A DNA stretch of 64,000 bases from Chryseobacterium gallinarum (GCF_001021975.1 NZ_CP009928.1:3972001-4036000), one strand, 5' to 3'; shown: positions 20,076 through 29,001, numbered from the stretch's first letter. A program made the numbers and translations. Notes: generated by a model not told the origin, from the sequence alone.

Positions 20076-21353
20076 TTAAGATCTTAATCGTATTGACACT
20101 GCATTTTTGTGTGCAAACAGTCCTTCCGCCTCGGCCATAAGCTCTATTGTCTTTCCTAAATTTTGAAGTCCTTCTCTGGAAAGATGCTGAAATGTTATTT
20201 TTTTCACAAAACTGTCTAGTGAAACACCGCTGTAATTCTTTGCAAAGCCATTGGTAGGAAGGGTATGATTGGTTCCACTGGCATAATCTCCTGCACTTTC
20301 ACAGGAATAATTCCCAAGGAAAACAGATCCTGCATTCCGGACCTGTGCGGTATACTGATCAAAATTTTCTATGGCCAGGATAAGGTGTTCCGGAGCATAC
20401 AGATTACTGAATTCCATGGCAGCATCAATGGTATCTGTAAGTATAAAGGAACTGTTTTCCAAAGCCTTGGAGGCCATTTCATTTCTGGGCAGGGCTTTTA
20501 ACTGCCGGTCAACAGCTTCTATTGTTTCGTTGAAGACTTCAAGATCTGTCGTAATAAAAATAACCTGACTGTCGTTACCGTGCTCTGCCTGGGAAAGAAG
20601 ATCAGCGGCACAAAATTCAGGAACGGCATTTTCATCGGCAATTACAAGTACCTCACTGGGACCCGCAGGCATATCAATTGCTACTCCAAAGCGCTGGGCA
20701 TATTCTTTGGCTGCTACTACGAACTGGTTTCCGGGACCGAAAATTTTATATACTTCCGGAATACTTTCTGTTCCCAGACTCATCGCTGCAATGGCTTGTG
20801 CCCCTCCGCTTTTAAAAACCCTGGAAACTCCGCATATCTTTGCGGCATATAAAATTGCCGGATTAATCTTTCCGTTTTTATCGGGTGGTGTGCAAAGGAT
20901 AATATCTTTACAGCCAGCCAGATTGGCAGGAACAGCAAGCATCAGAACCGTTGAAAACAAAGGTGCCGTACCTCCCGGAATATAAATTCCCACTTTCTCT
21001 ATGGCACGGTTCTCCCGCCAGCAGAAGACTCCTCTTGTTGTTTCAATTTTCCGGATCTCCTGCTCCTGGGAAGTATGAAATTGAGCAATATTTTCCTTTG
21101 CTTCCCGGATCGCCTGTTTCAGATCATCACTGATCCTGTTTTCCGCTTCTTCAATTTCAGATGGGGTTACTGCAATACTACCGGTTTCTGCTTTATCAAA
21201 TCTTTTATTGAATTCTATTAAAGCCCGGTCGCCATTTTTAGCGACTTCCTGAAATATTTCTTTAATAATCCCGGAAATTTCTTCCTGCTTTAAAACCGGC
21301 CGCTCGATTAAATCAGCCCATGTATCTTGTGTGGGGTACCTGTATATTTTCAT
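20076..21353 (-). CDS. hisD: Histidinol dehydrogenase
   Basis: Two-step NAD-dependent oxidation of histidinol to histidine with a zinc ion. 425 residues; it includes YIPGGTAPLFSTVLMLAVPA, KIFGPGNQFVVAAK, DMPAGPSEVLVIAD, LLSQAEHGNDSQ (zinc Gln and His) and the late SAGDYASGTNHTLPT. It lies 12 bases after hisG. Confidence 0.97.
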   Translation of the reverse strand: MKIYRYPTQDTWADLIERPVLKQEEISGIIKEIFQEVAKNGDRALIEFNKRFDKAETGSIAVTPSEIEEAENRISDDLKQAIREAKENIAQFHTSQEQEIRKIETTRGVFCWRENRAIEKVGIYIPGGTAPLFSTVLMLAVPANLAGCKDIILCTPPDKNGKINPAILYAAKICGVSRVFKSGGAQAIAAMSLGTESIPEVYKIFGPGNQFVVAAKEYAQRFGVAIDMPAGPSEVLVIADENAVPEFCAADLLSQAEHGNDSQVIFITTDLEVFNETIEAVDRQLKALPRNEMASKALENSSFILTDTIDAAMEFSNLYAPEHLILAIENFDQYTAQVRNAGSVFLGNYSCESAGDYASGTNHTLPTNGFAKNYSGVSLDSFVKKITFQHLSREGLQNLGKTIELMAEAEGLFAHKNAVSIRLRS

Positions 21354-21365
21354 CTGTACTATCTT

Positions 21366-22223
21366 TTAAATAACCATTTTATCTATCGGGATAATTAATA
21401 TATCCTGGGCACCGTTTTCCTTCAGTTCATCAATTACTTCCCAGAATCTTTCTTCTTCAATGACAGAATGAATACTACTCCATCCTTCTTCAGCCAGAGG
21501 AATTACCGTAGGACTTTTCAAAACAGGAAGCACTCCGGCAACCTTTTCTATTTTATGGTTGGGAACATTCATCAGAATATATTTTGATTTTTTAGCCTTT
21601 AAAACTGCTTTGATTCTGAATAAGAATTTTTCGAGAATGATTTCTTTTTCAGGTGATAACCGGGGAGTTTGGGCTAAAACGGCTTCAGATTTCAGTAAAG
21701 TGACTGTTTCCCGTAATCCGTTTTTGAATAAGGTACTTCCTGAACTTACAATATCACAGATCCCATCCGCCAATCCAATATTCGGGGCAATTTCCACGGA
21801 GCCGGAGATGACGTGAATGTCTGAAACGATGTTTTCTTTTTCCAGAAAATTTCTAAGGGTATTAGGATAGGATGTGGCCACCTTTTTCCCCTGGAAATAC
21901 GAGGGATCATCGGTCTCCACTTCCTTGGGTACAGCAAGGGAAACCCTGCATTTGGAGAATCCCAACTTCTGGATAATGGGAATATTTTTTTGTTTTTCAA
22001 TCAGCAGATTTTCTCCTACGATGGCAACATCCACTACCCCGTCTTCAAGGTATTGCGGGATATCTGAATTCCGGAGATACATGATTTCCATCGGAAAGTT
22101 ATCTACCGAAACTTTAAGCTGTTCTTTACCGTTGTTGACTAATATTCCACAGTCTTTGAGGAGCTGTAAGGAATCTTCGTAAAGCCGGCCACTTTTTTGA
22201 ATCGCAATTTTTAATTTACTCAT
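21366..22223 (-). CDS. hisG: ATP phosphoribosyltransferase, long form
   Basis: Committed step of histidine synthesis. 285 residues: the periplasmic-binding-protein-like catalytic part (KIAIQKSGRLYEDSL, IVGENLL, VATSYPNTL, phosphate loop DIVSSGSTL) and a C-terminal ACT-like domain (about 215-285) for feedback inhibition by histidine. Long HisG works without HisZ. It is the first structural gene, 145 bases after the leader peptide stop and 69 bases past the attenuator terminator. Confidence 0.97.
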   Translation of the reverse strand: MSKLKIAIQKSGRLYEDSLQLLKDCGILVNNGKEQLKVSVDNFPMEIMYLRNSDIPQYLEDGVVDVAIVGENLLIEKQKNIPIIQKLGFSKCRVSLAVPKEVETDDPSYFQGKKVATSYPNTLRNFLEKENIVSDIHVISGSVEIAPNIGLADGICDIVSSGSTLFKNGLRETVTLLKSEAVLAQTPRLSPEKEIILEKFLFRIKAVLKAKKSKYILMNVPNHKIEKVAGVLPVLKSPTVIPLAEEGWSSIHSVIEEERFWEVIDELKENGAQDILIIPIDKMVI

Positions 22224-22292
22224 TTCGTCTTTTTTGAGTCCGAGTAAATAAAAACTGATCTGTTGAAGATTTCTGAGGAGAATTCAGGAAAC

Positions 22293-22324
22293 AAAAAAAC
22301 CGTCTATTTACTCAGACGGTTTTT
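22293..22324 (-). terminator. Attenuator terminator of the his operon
   Basis: On the minus strand AAAAACCGTCT (22324-22314), an 8-base loop, AGACGGTTTTT (22305-22295), then more T to 22293. It lies before hisG, inside the leader. The 3' arm TAGACGG also occurs at the leader-peptide stop codon (22371-22365), so that copy can capture the 5' arm and prevent termination. Confidence 0.9.
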
Positions 22325-22364
22325 AATTATTTTTGATTTTAGCATCAGCAATTATCAATCAATT

Positions 22365-22371
22365 CCGTCTA
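22365..22371 (-). promoter_or_regulatory. Antiterminator arm of the his attenuator
   Basis: TAGACGG on the minus strand, duplicating the terminator 3' arm at 22306-22300. It includes the leader stop codon. A ribosome stalled at the first His codons (22395-22390) would leave it free; a ribosome at the stop codon would cover it. A second pairing, TTTTAGCAT (22406-22398) with ATGCTAAAA (22345-22337), encloses it. Confidence 0.75.
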
Positions 22372-22419
22372 GCAGAGATGATGATGATAATGATGTAATG
22401 CTAAAAAAGTTGGTTTCAT
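22369..22419 (-). CDS. hisL: his operon leader peptide
   Basis: Sixteen codons, MKPTFLALHHYHHHLC, with five histidines among six consecutive codons and a TAG stop overlapping the antiterminator arm. It has no family relation to E. coli HisL beyond the histidine run, but position and context are those of an attenuation leader: a promoter just upstream, a terminator just downstream and hisG after that. Five CAT codons sense His-tRNA supply. No Shine-Dalgarno is visible, normal in this phylum. Confidence 0.85.
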   Translation of the reverse strand: MKPTFLALHHYHHHLC

Positions 22420-22436
22420 TGTATTGAATTATGATG

Positions 22437-22465
22437 CAAATGTAGGATTTATTTTTAAAATGCAA
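22437..22465 (-). promoter_or_regulatory. his operon promoter
   Basis: Minus strand TTG (22465-22463), an 18-base spacer, TACATTTG (22444-22437): a full Bacteroidota consensus. Transcription should begin only about 10-15 bases before the leader-peptide ATG. The -33 box almost touches the end of the glycosyltransferase gene. Confidence 0.8.
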
Positions 22466-22472
22466 AGCTTTT

Positions 22473-23570
22473 TCAGATAATTTTTTGATAAAGGTTTATC
22501 AGTTCTCTTGCAATTGACTCATCATTAAATTTCTGAACAAACTCAAAACCCTTTTCTGCACGGCGTTTTCCCTCTGATTCATTTTCCCAGAGAAATGTAA
22601 GCTTGGCTCTGATATCAAGCTCATTGTGAGGATCTATATAGACAGAGTCCTTACCTCCTGCTTCCGGCAGGCAACTTGTATTGCTTGTTACCACTACCGT
22701 TTTCGAAAAAAGAGCCTCTATCACAGGGATTCCGAAGCCTTCAAAAAAGCTTGGATATATAAAAATATCTGCCAGTTTATAGATTGCTGCCAGCTCTTCC
22801 ATAGAAACTCCTTCCAGAAATAGAACCTGTTTTTCCATTTTATTTTTTTTCAAAAAGCGTTCTATTTTCTGATAATATTTTGTCTTTCTGCCTACAACTA
22901 CCAGGGGTATTTCTGTCTCTTTAATAGCTTTTACCACATTCAGAAGATTCTTACGCTCTTCAATGGTTCCGACATTAAGAATAAAACGTCCCGGCAGATT
23001 GAATTTGTTTTTGACACTTTGTATGAATTCTACCGGCTGTTGTTCTTTAAAAGCTTGATGACATCCCTGATAAATCACTTCAATCTTATCTTCAGGAACC
23101 TTTAAATACTGAATGATATCTCTTTTGGTCTGCTCTGAAATGGCAATAATTTTATCTGCGGTATCAGCCGCTTTCTTAAATTTCCAGAAATGTATTTTCC
23201 GGTCAAAAAAAGAATAGTATTGTGGATACCGTACAAAGATTAAATCATGAATGGTCACCACCTTTTTGATAGGATCTTTCCCCCATTTTAAAGGAAGCTC
23301 CCCGGAGAGTCCGTGAAAAATGTCAGCGCCTTGTTTCTGCGCATCTTTTCCCGTTTTAAACTGGCGGGAAAAGTTTCCTTTTGAGGTTTCAATAAACCGT
23401 ACATTGGAGCGGTTCAGAATCTCTTTTCCGCGTTCAGATTTATTTTTATTGAGCAGCAGGTATTCATTTTCCGGTGCATATTCGGAAAGTATTCTGACAA
23501 GATCGCGTGAATAATTGCCCAACCCGGAAGTATTGTGAAAAAAACGTTTTGCGTCAAAGGCAATTTTCAT
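22473..23570 (-). CDS. Glycosyltransferase family 4 protein
   Basis: GT-B fold retaining glycosyltransferase, 365 residues. The N-terminal half begins MKIAFDAKRFFHNTSGLGNYSR with the glycine loop; the C-terminal half has LNVGTIEERKNLLNVVKAIK and the E-x7-E-type donor motif FEGFGIPVIEALFSK. It adds an unknown sugar, probably to a lipid-linked or surface glycan. It is the last of four genes (membrane GT, GT2, deacetylase, GT4) on this strand, 76 bases after the deacetylase. Confidence 0.9.
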   Translation of the reverse strand: MKIAFDAKRFFHNTSGLGNYSRDLVRILSEYAPENEYLLLNKNKSERGKEILNRSNVRFIETSKGNFSRQFKTGKDAQKQGADIFHGLSGELPLKWGKDPIKKVVTIHDLIFVRYPQYYSFFDRKIHFWKFKKAADTADKIIAISEQTKRDIIQYLKVPEDKIEVIYQGCHQAFKEQQPVEFIQSVKNKFNLPGRFILNVGTIEERKNLLNVVKAIKETEIPLVVVGRKTKYYQKIERFLKKNKMEKQVLFLEGVSMEELAAIYKLADIFIYPSFFEGFGIPVIEALFSKTVVVTSNTSCLPEAGGKDSVYIDPHNELDIRAKLTFLWENESEGKRRAEKGFEFVQKFNDESIARELINLYQKII

Positions 23571-23646
23571 AGTGTATCTGTAATTTTATCAAAATTATTA
23601 GAATTCATCAATTTTCCCCGGCATAATCCCGGGATCCATCGAGAAT

Positions 23647-24423
23647 TTATCTTTGTATCTGTTTCTGAAAGTCCTGAAAGGTGCCGAACGTATGTCCCTT
23701 ATCTTTCAGCCATCCTACGAACGAATCAAACCTTTGTACCATATCTTTTCCGGAATTTTTTACGGTAAAACCCGGAAGCCTGAATGCCTCATCTTTAATT
23801 TCTGCAAATTCCCACGGATGGAAATAAATATTAAGGTATTTATCTTTTCCTAACGTATCGGAAGCTAGCTTTTTGTACACTGCCAAAGGAAAATTATGAA
23901 AACTCAGCCAGAATAACGGAATCCTGAAATTGGGTGTTACCGAAGCCGGAACCTGCATTACGTTTCCTTCTTTGAAATACGTTCTTGACACTTTTAAGTT
24001 GTTATATCTGCCCGGTAAAAAGGTTGGATTGATAGAAGAATTATAGGAATACCCTGCTTTTTCGACGTCTTTGTTGTCAACAGGCATCATTCTCGGCATT
24101 CTTAGTCCTGTTATTTTGGTGGAGAAAAGTTCCTCCAGCCGCTCTCTCGATTCTTTAAGATGTTTCACTTCAAATTCTGAATGGAACCAGGTGTGGGAAG
24201 CCAATTCATGCCCGTCGTGTAGCAACCTTTCGATAAGGGGCCTGCTGTTTTCTGCGAAAACTACCGTAGAAAAAAAAGTAGCTTTCACTTTATATTTCTT
24301 AAGGATATCCAATATCCTTTCCAATCCGGTCTGCGAAATTGAAATTTGCTTTTCAAAAGGAATTTTACCTTTGTATTCAAATGGCATATCAAATTCCTCA
24401 ATGTCAAAACTTAATAAAACCAT
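23647..24423 (-). CDS. Polysaccharide deacetylase family protein (NodB-like)
   Basis: 258 residues starting VLLSFDIEEFDMPFEY, which supplies the catalytic/metal Asp pair (SFDIEEFD). The metal His motif HELASHTWFHSEF (H-x3-H) and the late YFHPWEF follow in NodB order. No signal peptide is seen, so it may act on a cytoplasmic lipid-linked sugar. It is one base from the upstream GT2 stop, so the two are co-translated. The substrate is unknown. Confidence 0.88.
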   Translation of the reverse strand: MVLLSFDIEEFDMPFEYKGKIPFEKQISISQTGLERILDILKKYKVKATFFSTVVFAENSRPLIERLLHDGHELASHTWFHSEFEVKHLKESRERLEELFSTKITGLRMPRMMPVDNKDVEKAGYSYNSSINPTFLPGRYNNLKVSRTYFKEGNVMQVPASVTPNFRIPLFWLSFHNFPLAVYKKLASDTLGKDKYLNIYFHPWEFAEIKDEAFRLPGFTVKNSGKDMVQRFDSFVGWLKDKGHTFGTFQDFQKQIQR

Positions 24424-24424
24424 T

Positions 24425-25354
24425 CTAAAAATTTTTGTTTTTAATAATATAATTAGGTCTGTCTTTCACCTGTTTAAATATTTTTCCTAAATAGATTCCC
24501 ATTATCCCCATAATAATCAATTGTAATCCTCCAAAGAATACAATCGTCATAATAAGTGAGGCCCAACCTGAGATTTCTGTTTTGGCAATAAATGAATGGA
24601 TGACATATATCCCGTATCCGATAATAGAAATTGCTGAAAATAAAAAACCAAGGTAAGCCGCAATATAAAGGGGTTTTACACTAAAAGCTGTAATTCCGGT
24701 AAAGGCAAAAGTGAACATTTTTTTAAGATTATAGCTGCTTTGTCCGGACATCCTTTCGGCTGCCGTAAAATTAATCCCGGTCTGCCTGAATCCCATCCAG
24801 CTTGTCAGCCCCCTCAGGAATAAATCATCTTCATTAAAATTGCGCATTACTTCCACGGCACTGGCATCCATCAGCCTGAAATCGGAGCCGCCTCCTTTTG
24901 TTAGATTAACATCTGACAAGTTGGATAAAAGCTTATAAAAAAGATCCGATGTTTTTCTTTTAAAATAGGAAATCTCCTTGGGATAGGTTCGTACAGTAAA
25001 AACCACATCATACCCTTCCTCCCATTTTTTTATCATTTCCGGGATAAGTTCCGGCGGATGCTGAAGGTCTCCATCCATAGAAATGACTGCATTCCCGTGG
25101 GCATTATCCATGCCTGCTTTTACAGCTGGCTGATGCCCGAAATTTCTTGAAAATTCAATAAATTTCACTTCATCAAACCGCTCTGAAAGCTCTTCCAGTT
25201 TCTTCTGCGTATTGTCCCTGCTCCCATCATTTACAAATATAATTTCAAAGTCATAATGATGCAGCCCATCAAAAACTTCTTTGATTTTCTGATGGATCAC
25301 AGCAACGTTTCCTTCTTCATTATAGGCAGGAATTACAATTGAAATTTTCTTCAT
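24425..25354 (-). CDS. Glycosyltransferase family 2, polyprenyl-phosphate type, two C-terminal membrane helices
   Basis: 309 residues: KISIVIPAYNEEGNVAVI, the DxD-like SMDGDLQHPPELIP, and RGLTSWMGFRQTGI, followed by two transmembrane segments (about 230-255 and 268-292). This architecture matches GtrB/DPM1/ArnC proteins that load a sugar onto polyprenyl phosphate for flipping. That suits the adjacent multi-membrane glycosyltransferase, which would use such a lipid donor. Confidence 0.9.
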   Translation of the reverse strand: MKKISIVIPAYNEEGNVAVIHQKIKEVFDGLHHYDFEIIFVNDGSRDNTQKKLEELSERFDEVKFIEFSRNFGHQPAVKAGMDNAHGNAVISMDGDLQHPPELIPEMIKKWEEGYDVVFTVRTYPKEISYFKRKTSDLFYKLLSNLSDVNLTKGGGSDFRLMDASAVEVMRNFNEDDLFLRGLTSWMGFRQTGINFTAAERMSGQSSYNLKKMFTFAFTGITAFSVKPLYIAAYLGFLFSAISIIGYGIYVIHSFIAKTEISGWASLIMTIVFFGGLQLIIMGIMGIYLGKIFKQVKDRPNYIIKNKNF

Positions 25355-25359
25355 AATGA

Positions 25360-26529
25360 TTAATTCAGGCTATAGTTTTTCTCAAAATCCTTGGTTAAAA
25401 GCTCATAAGTTACTCTCAGCCAAACCAAGATACAAGGTACGGCTTTTAAGGAATACTTGATGATATAGTTCTCTTTTACAAACTTGGGAAATAAATCTGA
25501 AGTGGAGAAACAGGTAAAAATAATCACAAAGACAAGCAACCCGATAATGAAAGGAGTTCTTTCTTTTTGAAGAAAAAACCATATCAAAACGCCTACCACG
25601 GCAATGATATAAGTAGGAGACTCAGAGCTGGAACTGAATAAGACTAAAAACAGTAAGGTTGAAGCCAGGATCATTAGCTGAAAGGCATAGTGCTTATATT
25701 GCCTGATCCTGATATAAGGTAATGCAAAAAGCGGTAGCCCTGCTGCTAAAAAAACAAGGTTGGAGATAGAGGCATCTCCTAAAATCCTTCTGAAAAAGCC
25801 CATTAATGAGATATCCTGCATATTGCCCAATACCTGGTTCTCATTATTTTTTTCTATAATAGACTGAAACCAGTCCGAATAACACTGTATGACAAATGCC
25901 GGGCTTGAATATGCCATCGGAAGTACAAAAAATAACAATGCAATGCCAATTCCTGAAAGAATAAATTTCGTCTTATTTTTGATAAAGAAAAATTGGGTAA
26001 GTCCTACAATACCGTAAATTTTCACAAATACTCCTATTAATATGGCCGTAACGGATTTTACTTCTTTTCTTTCATAGATATAGACAGCAGACAGCTGCAA
26101 AAGCCCTGTTAAAGCTACATTAAACTGCAGGCTTAAAGCTGCGGTAATATATTCCTGAAGACAAAGCAACCCAAAAATTGCTTTTTTGGAATCTGAAAAC
26201 GGGAGTTTATAAATTCCATAAATGAAGATAAAGGTATTTGCTACATTCCAGAGGGAAATTCCAAGCCAGTCAGGCATCATGGCAAATGGTGCAATCAATG
26301 CACTGAAAAAGACCCCGTAATGATTCAGATCAAAATAGAGGTCGGGATAATGAATAAACAGGTTTTTCTGATGAATGGTATTGAAAAATACATTTTTAAA
26401 GATCAGATAATTATTAATCGCATAGTCTCCCCTGAAATATTTGGAAATTGCGGTAACAACCGATATAATAAGATAAACCCCAAATATATATTTAGGGTTT
26501 AATAGTATTTTAAGAAATTTTTCTTTCAA
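25360..26529 (-). CDS. Polytopic glycosyltransferase, probable GT87 (DUF2029) family
   Basis: 389 residues with about ten hydrophobic segments and an early acidic loop (KYFRGDYAINNYLIF). GT-C membrane transferases use polyprenyl-phosphate sugars on the outer face, which matches the GT2 gene 5 bases downstream. It is 31 bases after dapD, so the cluster may be transcribed from the dapD promoter. Family placement is by topology and N-terminal pattern only. Confidence 0.7.
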   Translation of the reverse strand: MKEKFLKILLNPKYIFGVYLIISVVTAISKYFRGDYAINNYLIFKNVFFNTIHQKNLFIHYPDLYFDLNHYGVFFSALIAPFAMMPDWLGISLWNVANTFIFIYGIYKLPFSDSKKAIFGLLCLQEYITAALSLQFNVALTGLLQLSAVYIYERKEVKSVTAILIGVFVKIYGIVGLTQFFFIKNKTKFILSGIGIALLFFVLPMAYSSPAFVIQCYSDWFQSIIEKNNENQVLGNMQDISLMGFFRRILGDASISNLVFLAAGLPLFALPYIRIRQYKHYAFQLMILASTLLFLVLFSSSSESPTYIIAVVGVLIWFFLQKERTPFIIGLLVFVIIFTCFSTSDLFPKFVKENYIIKYSLKAVPCILVWLRVTYELLTKDFEKNYSLN

Positions 26530-26560
26530 AATTGTGGAATATTAGCTTAAAAAATTAATC

Positions 26561-27373
26561 TTAAACAGCTACATTGTTATCTCTCAATGCATCATTAAGA
26601 GACGTTTTCTTGTCTGTGGATTCTTTTCTCTGACCAATGATCAAAGCACATGGAACCTGATATTCTCCTGCAGGATATTGTTTTGTATAGCTCCCCGGAA
26701 TCACTACAGAACGGGCAGGAACCCTTCCTTTAATTTCTACCGGTGTATCTCCTGTTACGTCAATAATTTTTGTAGAGGCCGTCAATACTACATTAGCTCC
26801 CAGTACTGCTTCTTTTTCTACGTGAACACCCTCCACCACGATACATCTTGATCCGATGAAACAATCATCCTCAATGATTACCGGAGCGGCTTGTAATGGT
26901 TCCAATACCCCGCCAATTCCTACACCACCACTCAGGTGAACATTTTTACCAATCTGTGCACAGCTTCCTACGGTTGCCCAGGTATCTACCATTGTTCCCG
27001 AATCTACGTATGCCCCGATATTTACATAAGAAGGCATCATGATCACTCCTGAAGCTACAAAAGAACCTTCTCTTGCAATCGCATGGGGTACTACTCTTAC
27101 TCCTTTTTCCGCATAATTTTTCTTTAAAGGAATTTTGTCATGGAATTCAAACGGACCTACTTCAATAGTTTCCATTTTTTGGATCGGGAAATACATTACT
27201 ACGGCTTTCTTCACCCATTCATTTACCTGCCATCCGTTTTCCGTAGGTTCTGCTACACGAAGTTCCCCGGAATCTAATAAAGAAATTACCTCTCTTATCG
27301 CTTTTTGGCTGTCTTCATTCTGTAATAGGTCTCTATTATCCCAAATGTTTTCAATAGTTTGTTGTAACGACAT
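26561..27373 (-). CDS. dapD: 2,3,4,5-tetrahydropyridine-2,6-dicarboxylate N-succinyltransferase
   Basis: Succinylates tetrahydrodipicolinate on the way to meso-diaminopimelate and lysine. 270 residues: an N-terminal helical domain, then left-handed beta-helix hexapeptide repeats (GAYVDSGTMVDTWATVGSCAQIGKNVHLSGGVGIGGVLEP region), and the conserved IEDDCFIGSRCIVVEGV. It links to peptidoglycan synthesis. A TATCTTTG element lies at 27418-27411. Confidence 0.97.
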   Translation of the reverse strand: MSLQQTIENIWDNRDLLQNEDSQKAIREVISLLDSGELRVAEPTENGWQVNEWVKKAVVMYFPIQKMETIEVGPFEFHDKIPLKKNYAEKGVRVVPHAIAREGSFVASGVIMMPSYVNIGAYVDSGTMVDTWATVGSCAQIGKNVHLSGGVGIGGVLEPLQAAPVIIEDDCFIGSRCIVVEGVHVEKEAVLGANVVLTASTKIIDVTGDTPVEIKGRVPARSVVIPGSYTKQYPAGEYQVPCALIIGQRKESTDKKTSLNDALRDNNVAV

Positions 27374-27410
27374 GTTTCTTGTTTAAATTAGTTTGAAAAA
27401 TTATACGCGC

Positions 27411-27418
27411 CAAAGATA
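27411..27418 (-). promoter_or_regulatory. Putative dapD promoter -7 element
   Basis: TATCTTTG on the minus strand, 37 bases before the ATG. The nearest TTG is 13 bases upstream, too close for the usual spacing. Confidence 0.4.
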
Positions 27419-27456
27419 CAAAAAAGTTCAGCAAAACAGTTTTTAAGTTGTTGCTT

Positions 27457-28068
27457 TTAATAAAGGCGAAACATACGCCCAACCCTCTTTTTATAAGACT
27501 GATAGGTGGGGCCGTGCTGTTTTAATAAATACTCTTCTTCCAGCCGTATCTGGATCTGCATTACAATACTTCCCACCAGTAAAAACAAGAAAGTGACTGC
27601 GGTGGGAACTACCAGAAAAAAACCGGCAAGACTTACCGTCATTCCTAAAAAGACAGGATTTCTGGAGTATTGGAATAAGCCGTGGGTAATAAGTTCGGTT
27701 TTCATTTGATTATCAATTCCAATCCGCCAGGACTCTCTCATCTGACACTGGGCTATAATTACCCAGATGAAGGCAAGAATCATCATTATAATCCCTGCAT
27801 ATTGAACTTCTTCAGCTTCCCAAAGCGGTATTTTAAAAGCTTCTTCCATCGTTTCGGGAAATAATAAAAACAGAAAGGTGTAGATAAAAAGAGCAGCCAT
27901 AATGAGTTTAAAATACCAACCTACCAATGCATAGGCTGAATCATCTTTTGGTAAAACATCAGGACTCTTACCAATTTTCCTGGCAACCGCTATGCTGATT
28001 CCCAAAAATGAAACCGCAAAGAACAAAATAAAATAAAAAGGAATAAAGAATCTGATGAAATCTGTCAT
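27457..28068 (-). CDS. Membrane methyltransferase of the isoprenylcysteine/PEMT-like family
   Basis: About 203 residues with four to five hydrophobic helices and the C-terminal signature region QYSRNPVFLGMTVSLAG ... EEEYLLKQHGPTYQSYKKRVGR, which binds S-adenosylmethionine in this family. The substrate is unknown. A TAGATTTG box at 28122-28115 leaves almost no room before the ATG at 28101 but about 40 bases before the ATG at 28068, so the shorter start is preferred. It stands alone. Confidence 0.8.
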   Translation of the reverse strand: MTDFIRFFIPFYFILFFAVSFLGISIAVARKIGKSPDVLPKDDSAYALVGWYFKLIMAALFIYTFLFLLFPETMEEAFKIPLWEAEEVQYAGIIMMILAFIWVIIAQCQMRESWRIGIDNQMKTELITHGLFQYSRNPVFLGMTVSLAGFFLVVPTAVTFLFLLVGSIVMQIQIRLEEEYLLKQHGPTYQSYKKRVGRMFRLY

Positions 28069-28114
28069 GGTGAAAATGTTTATGTTTCTGACAAATTTCA
28101 TGAATTTCAGGATG

Positions 28115-28122
28115 CAAATCTA
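28115..28122 (-). promoter_or_regulatory. Putative -7 element of the methyltransferase gene
   Basis: TAGATTTG on the minus strand (TANNTTTG). No spaced TTG was seen. Confidence 0.35.
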
Positions 28123-28140
28123 TTGCATTAAAGTTTTCAC

Positions 28141-28989
28141 TTATATCATTGATTTAACGGATCTTTTGGTCTTTTTAAATTCGGTCAGACTCATTTTATG
28201 CTGTTTTTTAAAAAATTTGTTCAGGTGGCTTTCATCTGAAAAGCCAAATTCTGTGACAATTTCATTGATCCTCATATCACTGAAAAGAAGGCGGTGCTCA
28301 ATCAGTCTCATCTTATAATTCAGGATATAATGGGTAATGGTTTCCCCACACTGCTTTTTAAAGTAGCTTCCGAGATAGGTTTCAGAAAGACCAAATTGCC
28401 GGGCTATTACAGAAACTTTCAACAAAGCCGGGTCATGGATATTTCCCTGGATATAATTAATGATTTCCAATATCCTTTTATCAGTATTGGATGCAATATG
28501 CTCTACTCTCATCTTTGAAATGTTCCTTGCTGCAATTACGATAAGCGCATTCACATAATGTAAAGTGAGTTCCTCCTGGTAAAGATCAGGATAGTGAAGT
28601 CCATGGAGAAGAGAAGCGATGATGGAATCAACCAGAACAACATCAGATTTATTCTGCAATATACACCCTGAAAGATAAGAAGCTCCATAAAGCAGGCAAC
28701 CTATAGAATTAATACTGTTCCACTTATAGTCTTTTATATAGTGTTCACTGAACTTTACGAGTAAGAGCTCAGTTTTTTCTTCAATCTGCAGATAATGCTC
28801 GTCATCGGGAGTAAGCAGAATAAGGCTGCCTTTGCTGTAAGAGGCAAGATTATTATTGATTTTAAGTGACCCTTTCCCGGAAATGACATATATAATCTGA
28901 AAAAAAGAAAACTGATTCCCTTTCAGCGGACAGTTTTCTGTCTGAAGATATTCTACTTTTACTAACTGATCTATATTCTCTCTTTTCAT
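28141..28989 (-). CDS. AraC family transcriptional regulator
   Basis: 282 residues. The N-terminal cupin-like sensing domain (IYVISGKGSLKINNNLASY) is followed by a C-terminal double helix-turn-helix (about 183-280): VSVIARQFGLSETYLGSYFKKQCGETITHYI and INEIVTEFGFSDESHLNKFFKK. It is divergent from an MFS exporter across 89 bases and probably controls it. The inducer is unknown. Confidence 0.92.
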   Translation of the reverse strand: MKRENIDQLVKVEYLQTENCPLKGNQFSFFQIIYVISGKGSLKINNNLASYSKGSLILLTPDDEHYLQIEEKTELLLVKFSEHYIKDYKWNSINSIGCLLYGASYLSGCILQNKSDVVLVDSIIASLLHGLHYPDLYQEELTLHYVNALIVIAARNISKMRVEHIASNTDKRILEIINYIQGNIHDPALLKVSVIARQFGLSETYLGSYFKKQCGETITHYILNYKMRLIEHRLLFSDMRINEIVTEFGFSDESHLNKFFKKQHKMSLTEFKKTKRSVKSMI

Positions 28990-28993
28990 AAGG

Positions 28994-29001
28994 CAAAATT
29001 A
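28994..29001 (-). promoter_or_regulatory. Putative -7 element of the araC-type gene
   Basis: TAATTTTG on the minus strand only 4 bases before the ATG, implying a near-leaderless transcript, or a true start further in. The shared 89-base intergenic region is the likely operator for both genes. Confidence 0.3.

Noticed and set aside
22224..22472. T-box or other riboswitch before hisG
   Set aside because: No T-box bulge; the His-codon leader peptide and paired arms explain the region.
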